Source: Beta vulgaris subsp. vulgaris | Taxonomy: Eukaryota; Streptophyta; Magnoliopsida; Caryophyllales; Amaranthaceae | NCBI RefSeq assembly: GCF_026745355.1 | Contig: NC_079206.1 | Coordinates: 21,035,399 to 21,099,398, forward strand | Reading direction: 5' to 3' | Length of the DNA: 64,000 nt | Shown: positions 45,266-56,262 of the stretch, one piece after another | How the letters are laid out: every line of letters begins with the position of its first letter | How positions within the stretch are numbered: position 1 is the stretch's first letter | Position numbers and translations under genes: made by a program | The notes under the pieces: model-generated | What the model was told of the DNA's origin: nothing | Databases searched by the model: none | What the model saw: the letters and a program-made list of their open reading frames with translations, nothing else

Positions 45266-47145
45266 CTAAGAAAGGGAAGGGGAATTGTGTTTCTCAACAA
45301 CTTCTTCTTCGACCACATCCTCCAGTTTCTTCATTACTTCACCATGATTTGCACCAACCCTCTCCTTCAAACTCTCCAAGGCTAGGGCCATTGTCTCCAT
45401 CTTCTTTTGTTGCTCAATCACCGTATCACTGAGAACTTTCATAAGACCCAGCATTTGGTCAGTTTTAGCATCTAAATTCCAGTGTAGATGATTATAGAAT
45501 TTTATCATATGTTTTGCAAGAAGACAAACATCGTTGACCCAGCCACAATCATCCGGAGTAGCTTGTTCCTCACCCTTGGAACCAGAGGCAGTAGGAGGTT
45601 TTGGTGGAGGAACTGGAGTAGGTTGAGTTGAAGGACCATCAGTTCCGGGAGTGGAAACAGATGGGGAGGTGTTGTAGATGGAAGGGAGAAATGGTGGTGT
45701 TGGTGGAAGAGTTGTAGAGGTGGAGGCAAAGGGGTTAGGTCCAGTCAACTCATCCTTAATTTGTTCAAAACTGGAAGGAACAGAAAAGGATGAGGGTGAG
45801 ATAGAGGATAGTTTGGTGAGAGGAACAAAAAGCTTTGGAGATGATGGTGGAGTGGGTTCCTTGAGAGTGGGGTGTTTCCTCCACATCTGAAAGGACTAGA
45901 GGGGAGTCCTTATTGGAAGGAACAAAAGGAGAAAGAGTAGTTTTCAATTTAGTGCTCTGCCTCACTCTCTTAAGAACAGGAGGGGTAGGCTTTTTGGCAA
46001 TGTGTTTATGCCTCTTTGGTGTAGGTTCCTTTGGTATAGGAATGGGTTCCTCCAAAATAACATCTTCCAGTTCCTCAACAACTACCTTAATTAGGTAGTT
46101 TCCTCTTGCTAGAGGAACTGGGAGTTGTTCTCCCTTGAGTGAGTACTCCCTCTTGGACAGAGAGGTCCAATCCATTGAGAGTTTTCTCATTCAAGATATT
46201 TCCTTGCTTAACTCCTAACGTGGGCCAACCAGTAAGTTTAACTTCAAAATGATGAAGGAGGGATGTAATCAAGGCGTCATAACCAACAACGCAGTTGTTT
46301 TCTATACAGTGGGTAAGGTGTTGTATAAAAAAAGAGGGAAAGTTGATTTGTATGTGGTGGCCTAAACAGAACATATAGCACATATCTAAGAGACCCACTT
46401 CATTCCTCTTTTCAGTGCGAGGAATGAGTGCTCTCCATACCAAATTAAACAAGACTTTGTGAAGTGGAGAGAGTAGGTTATGGTTTAATTTGTTCTGACC
46501 AGCAGTTCCTCCAAATAGTTCAACAATTTTATCCTGAGGAAAATTAGGGAAAGAAACAGTTCCTTTCCTTTTAAAATACAAATCTGTTCCTTGGCAAGGA
46601 ACTTCCCAAACTTTTCCCAATGTTTCTTGATTAAACTTAATTTTCTTCCCCCTAACTTCAGTTGTGCAAAGACCATCAGTGTTGGTAAAATTCGCACAGA
46701 ATTCATCCATTGCTAAAGGAACAAGTGCATTGTTAAAAGCAAATTCAAAGAGAAATTCCATACCCTGTTCCTTTAGAATGTCTGTTAATTCATGAAATTT
46801 CACATTATTTGCCCATTCTAGATCTACGCAAAAACCTAGCACATACCGTGATTCGCTTCTTTCAACCCGTTTCTTTGAAGAAGAAGCAACAGTTCCTTTG
46901 GAAGGAACAGGAGTGATTTCTTCTTCCCCCTGAGTTTGTTCCGGGGACTCTTCTTCATCATCCTCCCCTATTAACTTCCTTCTTCGCATACTCCTTCTTG
47001 GAGATTCTAATTTTTGCTCATTAATGGGTGTTTCTTGATTTTGGTCAATTTCGAGGGTTTTGGTAGGAGAAGGAGAGTTTTCCATTTTAGAGGAGTTAGG
47101 AGTTTTCGAGGTTGGAAAAGGAGAATTTCGTGAGGTTTTTGCCAT
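45266..47145 (-). pseudogene. C2 third ORF (plant transposon protein-like)
   Basis: The ATG at 47145 opens 352 codons to 46087: a Ser/Pro- and Glu-rich N-terminus with a basic patch (RRSMRRRK), then from about residue 100 a folded part with MEFLFEFAFNNALVPLAMDE, CTTEVRGKKIKFNQETLGKV and VGYDALITSLLHHFEVKL. This resembles PF20167-type plant transposon proteins (a family often seen in transposon-derived ORFs). A small insertion near 46091, next to KRKLPN, shifts the frame; C1 reads through at the same place. The remainder (46190-45765, then 45886-45266) is Pro/Ser-rich and ends in a helical Glu/Lys-rich tail with a QQKKMETMALALESLKERVG segment that may form a coiled coil. Function unknown; in Sireviruses this position holds an env-like ORF, but no membrane segment is seen here. 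Confidence 0.75.
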
Positions 47146-47699
47146 GATGTGAAGTAGGATTGGGGTTTTATTGTTTGTGAAGAGGTGTGAAGAGTTTCGT
47201 TAATGGCGAAGATGAAGAGTTTTAAGGAACATGGTTTCTAGAAAGATGAATTAAAGAGGGAAGGGGATGCATGTAACAGTGCGTCTTTGTACACGCGGGA
47301 AAAAATAAAACCAATAAAAGAAAGAGAAAAAAACGAAAAGAAGATAAAAGAGAATCAAGATTTAATTAAGTCTGATTCCTATATTTTTGGGATTTTTCGG
47401 ATTTTTGGAATTTTTATGAGTTTTTAATTTTTGGAAAGAAAATAAATGCTAAGGAACTTGTGCTATAGGAACAACTAATGCTACATATCAATGTTCTTTA
47501 TATCATGCAAGTTTCTTTACCTTAGGAACAGTAAGGGGAGTATTATGTGACATTTGTGAGTTGTTTAATTCCTTTGAATTCATGTTTGTGTTTTGTAACA
47601 TTCTAATTTGCAATCGTCTTAGGCAATTAAACACAATTATTTTATAGCACACAAAGTCACTCAAATTAATTCAGACATGGGGCAATGAAATAGGAACAA
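47146..47699 (-). other. C2 spacer between third ORF and pol
   Basis: Non-coding; matches C1 10059-10589 in inverse. Confidence 0.5.
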
Positions 47700-49372
47700 T
47701 CACTTAAACTTTATTAATCCTAACTCAAGCCTTAATTTTTCATATCTATCTCTTTGTAAAGGCTTAGTTAGTATATCAGCAATATGATTTTTAGTTTGAC
47801 AAAACTCAAGTTTAATTAAACCTTTTTCAACATTTTCTTTTAGAAAGTGATGTCTGATATGTATATGTTTAACTCTGGAATGATGCACTGGATCTTTAGA
47901 AATACTGATAGCACTAGTATTATCACAATAAATAGGAACACAATCAAAGTTTATTCCATAGTCACTAAGTTGTTGTTTTATCCAAAGCATTTGAGAGCAA
48001 CATGCAGCTGCTGCTACATATTCTGCTTCAGTAGTGGATAAAGCAACTGTGTTTTGTTTCTTGGTACTCCAAGAAACTAAACTATGACTAAGGAATTGTA
48101 CCATACCTGAGGTGCTTTTCCTATTTACAAGATCTCCAGCATAATCTGCATCTGCATATCCTTTTAACTCAAATGTATCACTTCTTGGATAGTAGAGTCC
48201 AAGATCGTCTGTTCCTTTAAGATATCTAAGAATTCTCTTCATGACAGTTAGATGAGACTCTTTTGGATTGCTTGAAATCTAGCACACAAACCAACACTGA
48301 AAGCTATGTCTGGACGACTAGCAGTTAGATAGATACAAAAGTGAACCAATCATCATTCCTCTATATTTTGTTTGATCAACACGTGTTCCTATAGAGTCTT
48401 CATCTAATCTAGTTGAAGTTCCCATAGGAGTGTGATTTATCTTTGAGTTTTCGAGGCCATATTTCTTCAATAGTTCCTTTATGTATTTTTGTTGGTGAAC
48501 AATTATTCCCTTTTCAGTTTGTTTGATTTGTAATCCAAGAAAGAAATTTAACTCACCATCATACTCATTTCAAATTCATTACTCATGAGATTTGAGAATT
48601 CTTTGCACAATGTTTCATTTGTTGCTCCGAATATGATGTCATCAACATATATTTGAACAAGTAAAATGTCAGTTCCTTTCGATTTTAGGAACAAGGTTTT
48701 ATCAACCTTTCCTTTTTTTAAAATTGTTTTCTAAAAGGAACTTAGACAATCTTTCATACCAAGATCTAGGCGCTTGTTTTAACCCATAAAGAGCTTTATC
48801 AAGCTTGTAGATATGGTTTGGGAGATTACTGTTTTCAAAGCCTGAGGGTTGTTCAACATATACATCTTCATTTAGATAGCCATTTAAAAATGCACACTTA
48901 ACATCCATTTGATATAATTTAAATCCCATGTAAGCAGCAAATGCAATTAAAATTCTAATGGCTTCTAATCTAGCTACAGGAGCAAAGGTTTCTTCATAGT
49001 CTATTCCTTCTTGTTGATTATAACCTTTTACTACAAGTCTAGCTTTGTTCCTGACAATGGTTCCATATTCATCTAGTTTGTTTCTAAACACCCATTTTAA
49101 GCCAATTACTTTTTGTTGTTTAGATGAAGGAACTAGATGTCATACCTTGTTTCTTTCGAACTCATTTAATTCAGCTTGCATGGCAGTAATCCAATCAGAG
49201 TCAGTTAGGGCTTCTTCATGATTTCTTGGTTCCATCATTGATAGGAATGCATGAAATGCACAAAAATTCCTTAACTGGGATCTAGGTTGCGTACCTTTAG
49301 ATATGTCGCTGATTATGAGTTCCATTGGATGTGACTTTTGTAGTTTCCAAGGTTTTGGTTGAAACTCTCTTA
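47700..49372 (-). pseudogene. pol: C2 reverse transcriptase and RNase H
   Basis: RNase H (48242-47700, 180 codons) is open to its stop and has GYADADYAGD, STTEAEYVAA, YCDNTSAI and HIRHHFLKE, all catalytic positions present. Reverse transcriptase lies in pieces: 49325-49140 (ALTDSDWITAMQAELNEFE), 49091-48702 ([49 protein letters not shown]) and then the YVDDIIFG box near 48640. Breaks are single-base changes in runs, such as the T-run at 48712-48720. Confidence 0.92.
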
Positions 49373-49959
49373 TCTCTATTATATAAGGGAAGGGGGGAGC
49401 AACGATGTCCTCTTTTGAAATGCCTATGTTGCCCCCCTTCCCTTCTAAATTACAAAAGGATTGTAAAAATCAAAATCGGCACTCAAATAAAACTATCGAA
49501 AATTAATTTACACCACTCACTCACAAATCAATTAAAAGAAGAAACTTTACAAATCACTCATACAAATGGGAAAATAACGTTGTAAAAAATCACGCAAATC
49601 ACTCAAATAATCAGGAAACTTTATTAAGACTTAAAATTAACATACAAAATAAAACTAATAACCTAAAACGTCAATACATACAAAAAACATTTACAAAAAT
49701 TTACTTACAAATCACTATTCTCAAGAACCATTCACAATTAATGGTGGGCCATGATAAAATATAGAGGTGTATTTGTAGTGAAATAAGAATTTAGAAGTTA
49801 GACAAGGAAAAAAATTATTTACTTTTTTATAGTGTTTCCTATATATAATAAAAATTTTACATATATTTGGACCTATCTTTTTCTATTATATAATAGCGAT
49901 TAATTATCAAGGTAAAAAGGTTTATGTAAAATATCATTCAAGAATTAAAGTACAACATA

Positions 49960-49980
49960 TCCCTATTATATAAGAGAAGG
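49960..49980 (+). other. Second Helitron 5' end-like word
   Basis: TCCCTATTATATAAGAGAAG after a host-like A, almost the same as the true 5' end at 49373. The bases after both ends are also similar in character (GGGGGAG, TGTTGCCCCC against GGGGGGAGATATGTTGTCCCC past the MITE). Confidence 0.6.
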
Positions 49981-49987
49981 GCCCGAG

Positions 49988-50548
49988 TAGGGATGGCAAT
50001 TGGGCGGGGCGGATGCGGAGGATGGTACCTCCACACCTGCACCCGCATAAAATTCTAATCCCCATCCCCGCCCCACCACCCATTGCGGAGGAAAATTTGA
50101 TACCCATCCGCGCCCCACCATGTACGTATTTATACCCATCCCCGCCCACCACCCACATGGGTACCCGCACCCGCTTCATATCCGCGTCGTACCCACTTCA
50201 CCCCCACCCCCACCACCCACATGGGTATCCGCACCCGCTTCTTACCTGCGTCATATCCACATATTTATATTTTTCAAGATAAAATAATAAATAATATAAG
50301 TATATCAATAGAATTTTAATCATATATATGTGGGGCGGGCGGAGGCGGGGCAGGGTGGGCGGAGATGGGGCGGGGCGGGTGGGGATGGGGCGGGACGGGC
50401 GAGGATGGGATGGGGATATCATAAAATCCATACCCGCTCCACCACCTATTGCGGGTAGAATTTTAATCCCCATCCTCGCCTCATCCCCGCCCCACTTGGG
50501 CGGGGATGGAGCGGGTCCCCTACTTGACCCGCCCCACTGCCATCCCTA
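49988..50548. mobile_element. hAT-type MITE within the Helitron
   Basis: Inverted ends TAGGGATGGCA and TGCCATCCCTA, GC-rich arms with CCCGCCCC/GGGCGGGG words. TAGGGATG(G)CAA ends are typical of a widespread plant hAT MITE family. The flanking 8-mers (left ...GGCCCGAG, right AGATGGGG) do not match, so the target duplication has decayed. The open frames here are low-complexity Pro/His/Arg translations, not genes. Confidence 0.8.
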
Positions 50549-51033
50549 AGATGGGGGGAGATATGTTGTCCCCAAATAAAGAGACTATATATGTTACCCC
50601 CTTTCCATTCTTAATTACAAATCAAATGGGGCTTCAAACAAAAAGACCAAAAATATAATTATAACAATCACTCACAAACTACTACCTATGAAAAAATTGA
50701 CTTCAAATCAAAGTGTCCACTTTCTTTACAATTTATGAAGTACTGTACTTAATTAAAAAATCAATTAAAAAATTATAATATTATAAATTATAAATAAATT
50801 CAATAAAATTTCTATTTTGTTCATAGAATTTAACTTTGAAAAGTAAAAAAAAAAAAAAAAAAAAATTGGTGAGAGACTTAAGTGACATAAACTAAACCAA
50901 TCAAATTTTGCAACTAAAACCAATTATACTTCGTATGTCTAATGTTCAAATTTTGACTCTTATGCCGAAGAAAATCGAGTTTCTGTTTTGAAAAAAAAAA
51001 ATTCAAGCACGCATCGCGTGCAAAAAAATCTAG

Positions 51034-52565
51034 TAGGAACATGTTGTTCCTCATGAGTTCCTTGAGTAGATGAGGAACTATGATCAGTTGTTCCTCTGTT
51101 AGCCTCGGTAGACTCTGTTCCTTCAACTTGAGGAACAGAGCATCTTCTCCTCCTTGAGGAACAGGAACATCATGATGTATTATTCAATTCTCGTTCCTTT
51201 CCTCTTTACTTCTTCTTCTTCTTTGAATCTGCATTTTTCTCACTTGGTTGTACCAACCCATCTCATAGTCATCAACCTGTATGCTTGGATTGTATTTGTC
51301 AGATTCATCAAAGATTACGTGAATACTTTCTTCAACACACATAGTTCTCTTGTTATATACTCTATAAGCTTTACTATGTGAGAGTATCCTAAAAATTTGC
51401 TTCATCACTCCTTGCATCAAATTTTCCAAGATTATCTTTTCCATTATTATGCACATAACATTTGCACCAAATGTTCTAAAATAGTGATATTTGGTTTCTT
51501 TCCAAATAAAGTTCATAAGGAGTTTTTTAATGATAGGTCTATCATGGCACGATTAATTATGTGACAAGCAGTATTAACAGCTTCAGCCCAAAAGTTCCTT
51601 GGAAGTTCACTAGCAATTAACATGGTTCTAGACATTTCCTCCAAAGTTCTATTTTTCCTTTCTACAACACCATTTTGTTGTGGTGTTCTAGGGGCAGAAA
51701 AATTATGATCTAGGCCATTATCTCTGCTTAAGTCATCAAATTTATAATTTTCGAATTCTTGCCATGATCTGATCTAATGTGCATTATTTTATGACCACTT
51801 AAGTGTTTGAACTCTTTTAGCAAAGACAAGGAACTCATCATAAGTTTCATCTTTACTAGGAGAAAAATAACCCAAGTATACCTAGAGTAGTCATCTACAA
51901 TCACAAGTACATACCTCTTTCCACTTCTGCTTTGAATTCTCATGGTCCACATAAGTCCATATGAATTAATTCTAATGGTTTAGTGGTACTTACAATCGTT
52001 TTAGATTTGAAAGAGGATCTTACTTGGTTACCTCGTGCACATGCATCACAAACTTGATCAATATGAAATTTTATGGATGGTAATCCTAAAACAAGATCTT
52101 TTGATCTAAGTTTCTCAAGTAATGAAAAGCTAGCATGTCCTAGACGCTTGTGCCAAAGAAGTGAATCATCTTCAATAACACTAAGACAAGTTAAATTGAT
52201 TTGAGGAACAAGGTCTAGATCCACAATGTATGTGTTCCCTTTCCTTGTTCCTTCCAAGATAACCTTCTTAGTTTTAATGTTGATGATCAAGCATTTTTCT
52301 TTATCAAATTTTACAGTATTTCCTTGTCACAGAATTGAGAAATGCTTAATAGATTATGTTTTAGACCTTCAACTAAAAATACATTTTCAATGGAGTGTAA
52401 TGGTGACTTACCAACCTTACCCATGCAACTATGTTACCTTTCTTATTTCACCAAATGTTACACTCCACCTTCATAGGTTGTGAGTGAGAGAAACTTGTTT
52501 TGTCTCCTGTCATGTGCTTGGAACAACCACTATCGAGATACCATGTGTTGTTCCCCCTCACTCCA
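51034..52565 (-). pseudogene. pol: C2 protease and integrase
   Basis: The protease site DSGCSKHMTG is encoded near 52533-52504 (minus). The zinc-finger segment LLWHKRLGHA with CDACARGNQ is in the open frame at 52290-51940. The core is split at 51952-51728 (DDYSRYTWV, IRSDHGK) and around 51700-51600 (PQQNGVVERKN, as the reverse complement of 51665-51692). The C-terminal part is at 51516-51184. Catalytic D, D and E are all present in broken frames. The Helitron lies just downstream, in the linker before reverse transcriptase. Confidence 0.88.
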
Positions 52566-54391
52566 ACCTGCAAAAATCAACTAGTTGTTAGTTGTAGGAA
52601 CCCCTCTTTCGTGGGTTCCTGTTCTTGACTAGGATTTGTTTTGACAACCCATTTTTCTTACTTATTTCACATTTTTCCCAATCATCTCAGATTTTAGTTG
52701 ACATTGATTTATGTAATGACCTACCTTGCCACAATACATACATAAATTGTCACTAGGTAGATCAACATATTTCTTTGTCTTGTTCCTTTTCTTGTAGTTT
52801 TCAAAACCAAGACCTTCCTTTTCTTGGTCTGTGGTTTCTCAATCCACTTAGGAACTCATGATTTTGCCTCTGTTCCTTGCGACAACCAGTTCCTTTTTAA
52901 GATTCAGATCTGTTCCTTTAAAAATTTTTTCTTTATTCAATTTTTCAATCTCAGATCTGTATCCTTTCAAAGGGTTGATCTTATATCAAAGGAACTCAGA
53001 ACAGGGACAAACTCCTTCAAGTGTGAAATCTCTAAATTAATTAGATAATTTTCATTTTTCAAACTTTCATAATATTCTTTGATTTTTAAGTTTTTATCAA
53101 ATAAATCAAAGAATCTTGTTTCAACATCTTTCTCATTTTCTTAAGCCATTCTATGTGTTCCTTGCAACCTTTAAGGCTTGTTCCGTTTGTTCACGTTTTT
53201 CACGTTCATCTCTACATTCAAGAATTGCATCATAAAGAAGATCATATATTTCAGCCTAGTTTTACCATCTAAGTCTGACTCAAGCCATGTTGACTTACCT
53301 CAACTTTTCTTCATCTTCTTTTTCGTCATGTTTGCCATGAGGCAAAGGTTTGCTGTTTCTTCAGTTGGTTGTTCCTCTTCTTCTTCCGTCTCTGAATCTC
53401 CCCAAGCAGCTATCATAGCTTTGCGCACTTTGCCTTAGAGAAAGGTGCTTTGATTCTTTGTTCCTTTCAGCAAAGCGTTCCTTGTTCCTTTCTTTGGTTT
53501 TGTCATTTTCCCAAAGAGGACATTCCTTGATGAAGTGATCTGTACTACCACATTTATGACAAGCAGCTTTGTTAGAAAATTTCTTAGTTTTACCTTTGAA
53601 GTTTCCATTCTTCATGTTCCTGAACATCTTTCGAAATTTTCGAACCATGAGGGCTGCTTCTTCTTCTTCTGAGTCCGAATCATCTTCATCATCTGCTTTG
53701 AGAGCAATTGATTTTGATTTGGAGCTTTCACCATATTCAGTATCAAGGTGAAGCTCATGAGTCATAAGTGACCCTGCCAGCTGTTCTAAGTTGAACTTAG
53801 TGAAGTCTTTTGTTTCTTGAAGAGCAGTGACTTTAGCCATCCATCTGTCCTTAGGAAGACTCCTAAGAACCTTTCGAACCTGTTCCTCAGATGAAATAAA
53901 CTTTCCAAGAGAAGCCAACTCATTAATAATGTTAGTAAAACGAGTAAACATGTCTCGGATGCTTTCTTAGATTTCATGCAGAACAGTTCATATTGATTCA
54001 TAAGTAAATCAATTTTGATCTTTTAACTTCATTAGTTCCTTCTGGGTTACTTCTAGTAAATCCCATATTTGCTTTGCGGATTTGCATCCCATGATCCTAT
54101 TATGTTCATGGGGTCCAAGTCCACAATGCAACAGTTTAATAGCCATGGCATTTACTTCCATTTTTTCAAAATCAGATTTGTCATAATCAGAGAGGGGTTT
54201 TAGAGTTACCTCATTTTTGTCATTTGTAGTTGTGACTTCGAAATCACCAACTTCAATGACTCTCCATACCTGATAGTTTTCAGCCTTGATGAATATCTCC
54301 ATGCGGTTCTTCCAATAGTTGTAGTACTTCCCATTGAACATAGGAGGCCTTTGAGTGGAATAACCTTCTCAAGTTTCTCGGTGGTATTCAT
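52566..54391 (-). pseudogene. gag: C2 gag
   Basis: The ATG at 54391 begins the same protein as C1 gag. Pieces: 54391-54206 and 54341-54009 (capsid, UBN2-like), then 53951-53361 (196 codons), which joins the acidic region, the basic region and the CHKCGSTDHFIKEC knuckle in one frame where C1 has two breaks. The second knuckle (CMYCGKVGHYINQC) is encoded near 52690-52740, in a region of further frame changes. Confidence 0.88.
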
Positions 54392-54440
54392 TGTTCCTTG
54401 GATCTTTTCTCAATAGGGTTTCCTATCTTCGTGAGTTCTA

Positions 54441-54454
54441 GCTCTGATACCAAT
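54441..54454 (-). other. C2 primer-binding site
   Basis: Minus-strand TTGGTATCAGAGC next to the 5' LTR: initiator tRNA-Met type. Confidence 0.85.
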
Positions 54455-55781
54455 TGTTATTTCCCTAGGAACACTACAAGAGGGGGGTGAATTGTAGGTG
54501 TAGAAATAAACGTAACTTTTTGCGGAAATTAAAACTTAAACGAATAAACAAGCTAAGGAACACAAGGGATTTTTACGAGGAAAAACTTCTTGGGCCCAAC
54601 AAGAAGAAACAACCTCGACCACTAGGGATTTTAAACTCAACTCTTTCACTAATTAGGCCAAACAACTTGTTACAACCTAATTCTAACTCGAGCCACACCT
54701 TGAGTTCCTAAACTCAAGTTCCTGAGCCACTGTTCCCTTAACAGCAGTTCCTCTCAACTTCACTCGAAGTTTTCTCACTCATACAAGCTTACTCAAAGCC
54801 TTCTCTCTTACAGAACTTCACTCAAAGTTCCCTTACCCCAAAAACCAAAATACAATTGATCGAAATAAGCTTAGTGGAATTAGAGTAAGAAGGCAAAGAA
54901 CAAATGGCTATTATGAGAGAATGAAGGCACTGACACTTAATTAGTTAAACTCACTTAATTACTTAGTCAGACACGATTTGGAACTTATCTAGACTTCAAT
55001 ATTTATAGTGAAACATAAGAACGTGGGATTAAATCGAGTTCATGTTAATCCATTACCCATGATGTTCCTTCCCCTAAGGAACACGTTTCTACATATCGCC
55101 ATGATCCCATGATCTCTTTGAACGTGGATATGTTTTAGCCACTCTCCTAAAGATAGGAGTTCCTTGAGCTTTATCCGAAAATCAGTTATTTAAAAAATTT
55201 TAAAACTGAATTTTAATCTTTAAGAAAATATATATTTTAAATAAAATCTTCTAAAAACCGGATATTATTTTCTTTTTTTCGAAAACAAAATCTTTTCAAA
55301 AGATTTTCTTTTAAAACTGATTTTTACTTTAAATATAAAACTTTCCTATATTTAGGCATGACTTACTCAATTATAATAACCGTTATACTGCTTCAAGCCT
55401 AAGTCTAGTTCCTTTTACATGTTAAGTTCCTTTAACAGATTCGTATAGTGCCATTTAGTTTGTTCCTCACAAAGGAACAAACTCTCATTCTCAAATATGA
55501 TTACCAATGTTCCTTACCATCTTTACTTGTTCCTTTTACAATGGAACTAGAAAATAAAATGCCTTGCTTTTATTCTTCTTGATCCAATGCTGCTCCAGTA
55601 TCACTTTTGAGAAACATCTTCACTTAGCCTTCGAAATCCTTACTTGACTTCTTTCTTGACTTAGTATTCTCTTTATTCCTTTCAATGATACCTTAGAAAA
55701 TCATACACTTAAATAACTCATTAGTTCACTACTTAGTTTGCATCTTTGTTTCTTTGTCATCATCAAAACTAGGGTTCAACA
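54455..55781 (-). repeat. C2 5' LTR (1327 bp)
   Basis: TGTTATTTCCC to GGGTTCAACA on the plus strand; pairs with 43391-44744. TATA on the minus strand near 54999-55008. Confidence 0.92.
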
Positions 55782-55786
55782 CAACT

Positions 55787-55922
55787 TTTTCCTCAGAAAG
55801 GTGTACTTTAGCCCACATAATCCTCTAACCCATGTACTTTACTTTCATAAACGTGCGTCACTTGTATGGCTAGGATGAAGCCACGTGTCATCTTGGCAGC
55901 CCTTGATTTTTAGGCTACAACA
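55787..55922 (-). repeat. G1 5' LTR, outer part
   Basis: CTTTTTCCTCAGAAAG-type sequence to AGGCTACAACA, completing the LTR interrupted by C2. Confidence 0.9.
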
Positions 55923-55927
55923 AGGGT

Positions 55928-56262
55928 TGTTTTTGTGAACAATTGGAGTTACTCGTATGAATATATGAGGTTACTCGTATTGATATAGTTACTTTCATAA
56001 ACATTTGGCGTTACTCGTATGAATAAATGAGGTTACTGATATGAATAAATAAGATTACTCATAATATTTCTAGGTTACTCATATAATTAGAACAGGTTAC
56101 TCATATGATTAAATTGGATTACTTATATGATTAAAATGGGTTACTCATAGGATTAAACAAGGTTATGTGTAACAATAGAGAGGGGTTACTTATTTAAATA
56201 AAATGGGTTACTTATATGATTAAATGGGGTTATTTATATGATTAAATGGGGTTACTTATTGT
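55928..56262. repeat. Degenerate minisatellite, right part
   Basis: Same unit as at 31262-32042, about 15 further copies. Before G1 inserted, the array would have been continuous and about 1.1 kb. Confidence 0.82.

Larger units (their letters stand above)
49373..51033 (-). mobile_element. Helitron inserted in C2
   Basis: Starts TCTCTATTATATAAGGG and ends GCACGCATCGCGTGC, seven As, TCTAG on the plus strand: the TC 5' end, the GC hairpin and the CTAG (CTRR) 3' end of plant Helitrons. It lies between a host A (49372) and T (51034) with no target duplication. The uninterrupted sequence in C1 (8385-8420) gives the empty site exactly. It is non-autonomous: no Rep or helicase is visible. The strand given refers to the host element; by its own ends the Helitron reads on the plus strand. 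Confidence 0.88.
43391..55781 (-). mobile_element. Copia retrotransposon C2 (same family as C1), minus strand
   Basis: TG...CA ends and 5-bp duplications CAACT (43386-43390 and 55782-55786). Removing the element and one duplication restores the G1 LTR word TAGTACAACTTTTTCC exactly as in the other G1 LTR. Total 12.4 kb, of which 1661 bp is an inserted Helitron. The order on the minus strand is 5' LTR, tRNA-Met site, gag, protease, integrase, (Helitron), reverse transcriptase, RNase H, third ORF, polypurine tract, 3' LTR. It is the better-preserved copy of the C1 family. Confidence 0.95.
32043..55922 (-). mobile_element. Tat-type gypsy retrotransposon G1 (interrupted by C2)
   Basis: Flanked by AGGGT (32038-32042 and 55923-55927). 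Without C2 and its duplicated target it is about 11.5 kb. On the minus strand the order is 5' LTR, primer site, gag, protease, reverse transcriptase, RNase H, second (archaeal-like) RNase H, integrase, long spacer, polypurine tract, 3' LTR: gypsy order. The second RNase H, the TGGCGCC primer site and an antisense gene between pol and the 3' LTR place it with Tat/Grande-like elements (established for that lineage; assignment here is by structure). Confidence 0.92.

Noticed and set aside
45266..47145. Calling the third ORF of C2 an envelope gene
   Set aside because: No signal peptide, transmembrane segment or cleavage pattern is visible; only the position resembles an env-like gene.
50013..50549. 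Pro/His- and Gly/Arg-rich open frames
   Set aside because: They are translations of the GC-rich arms of the hAT MITE.
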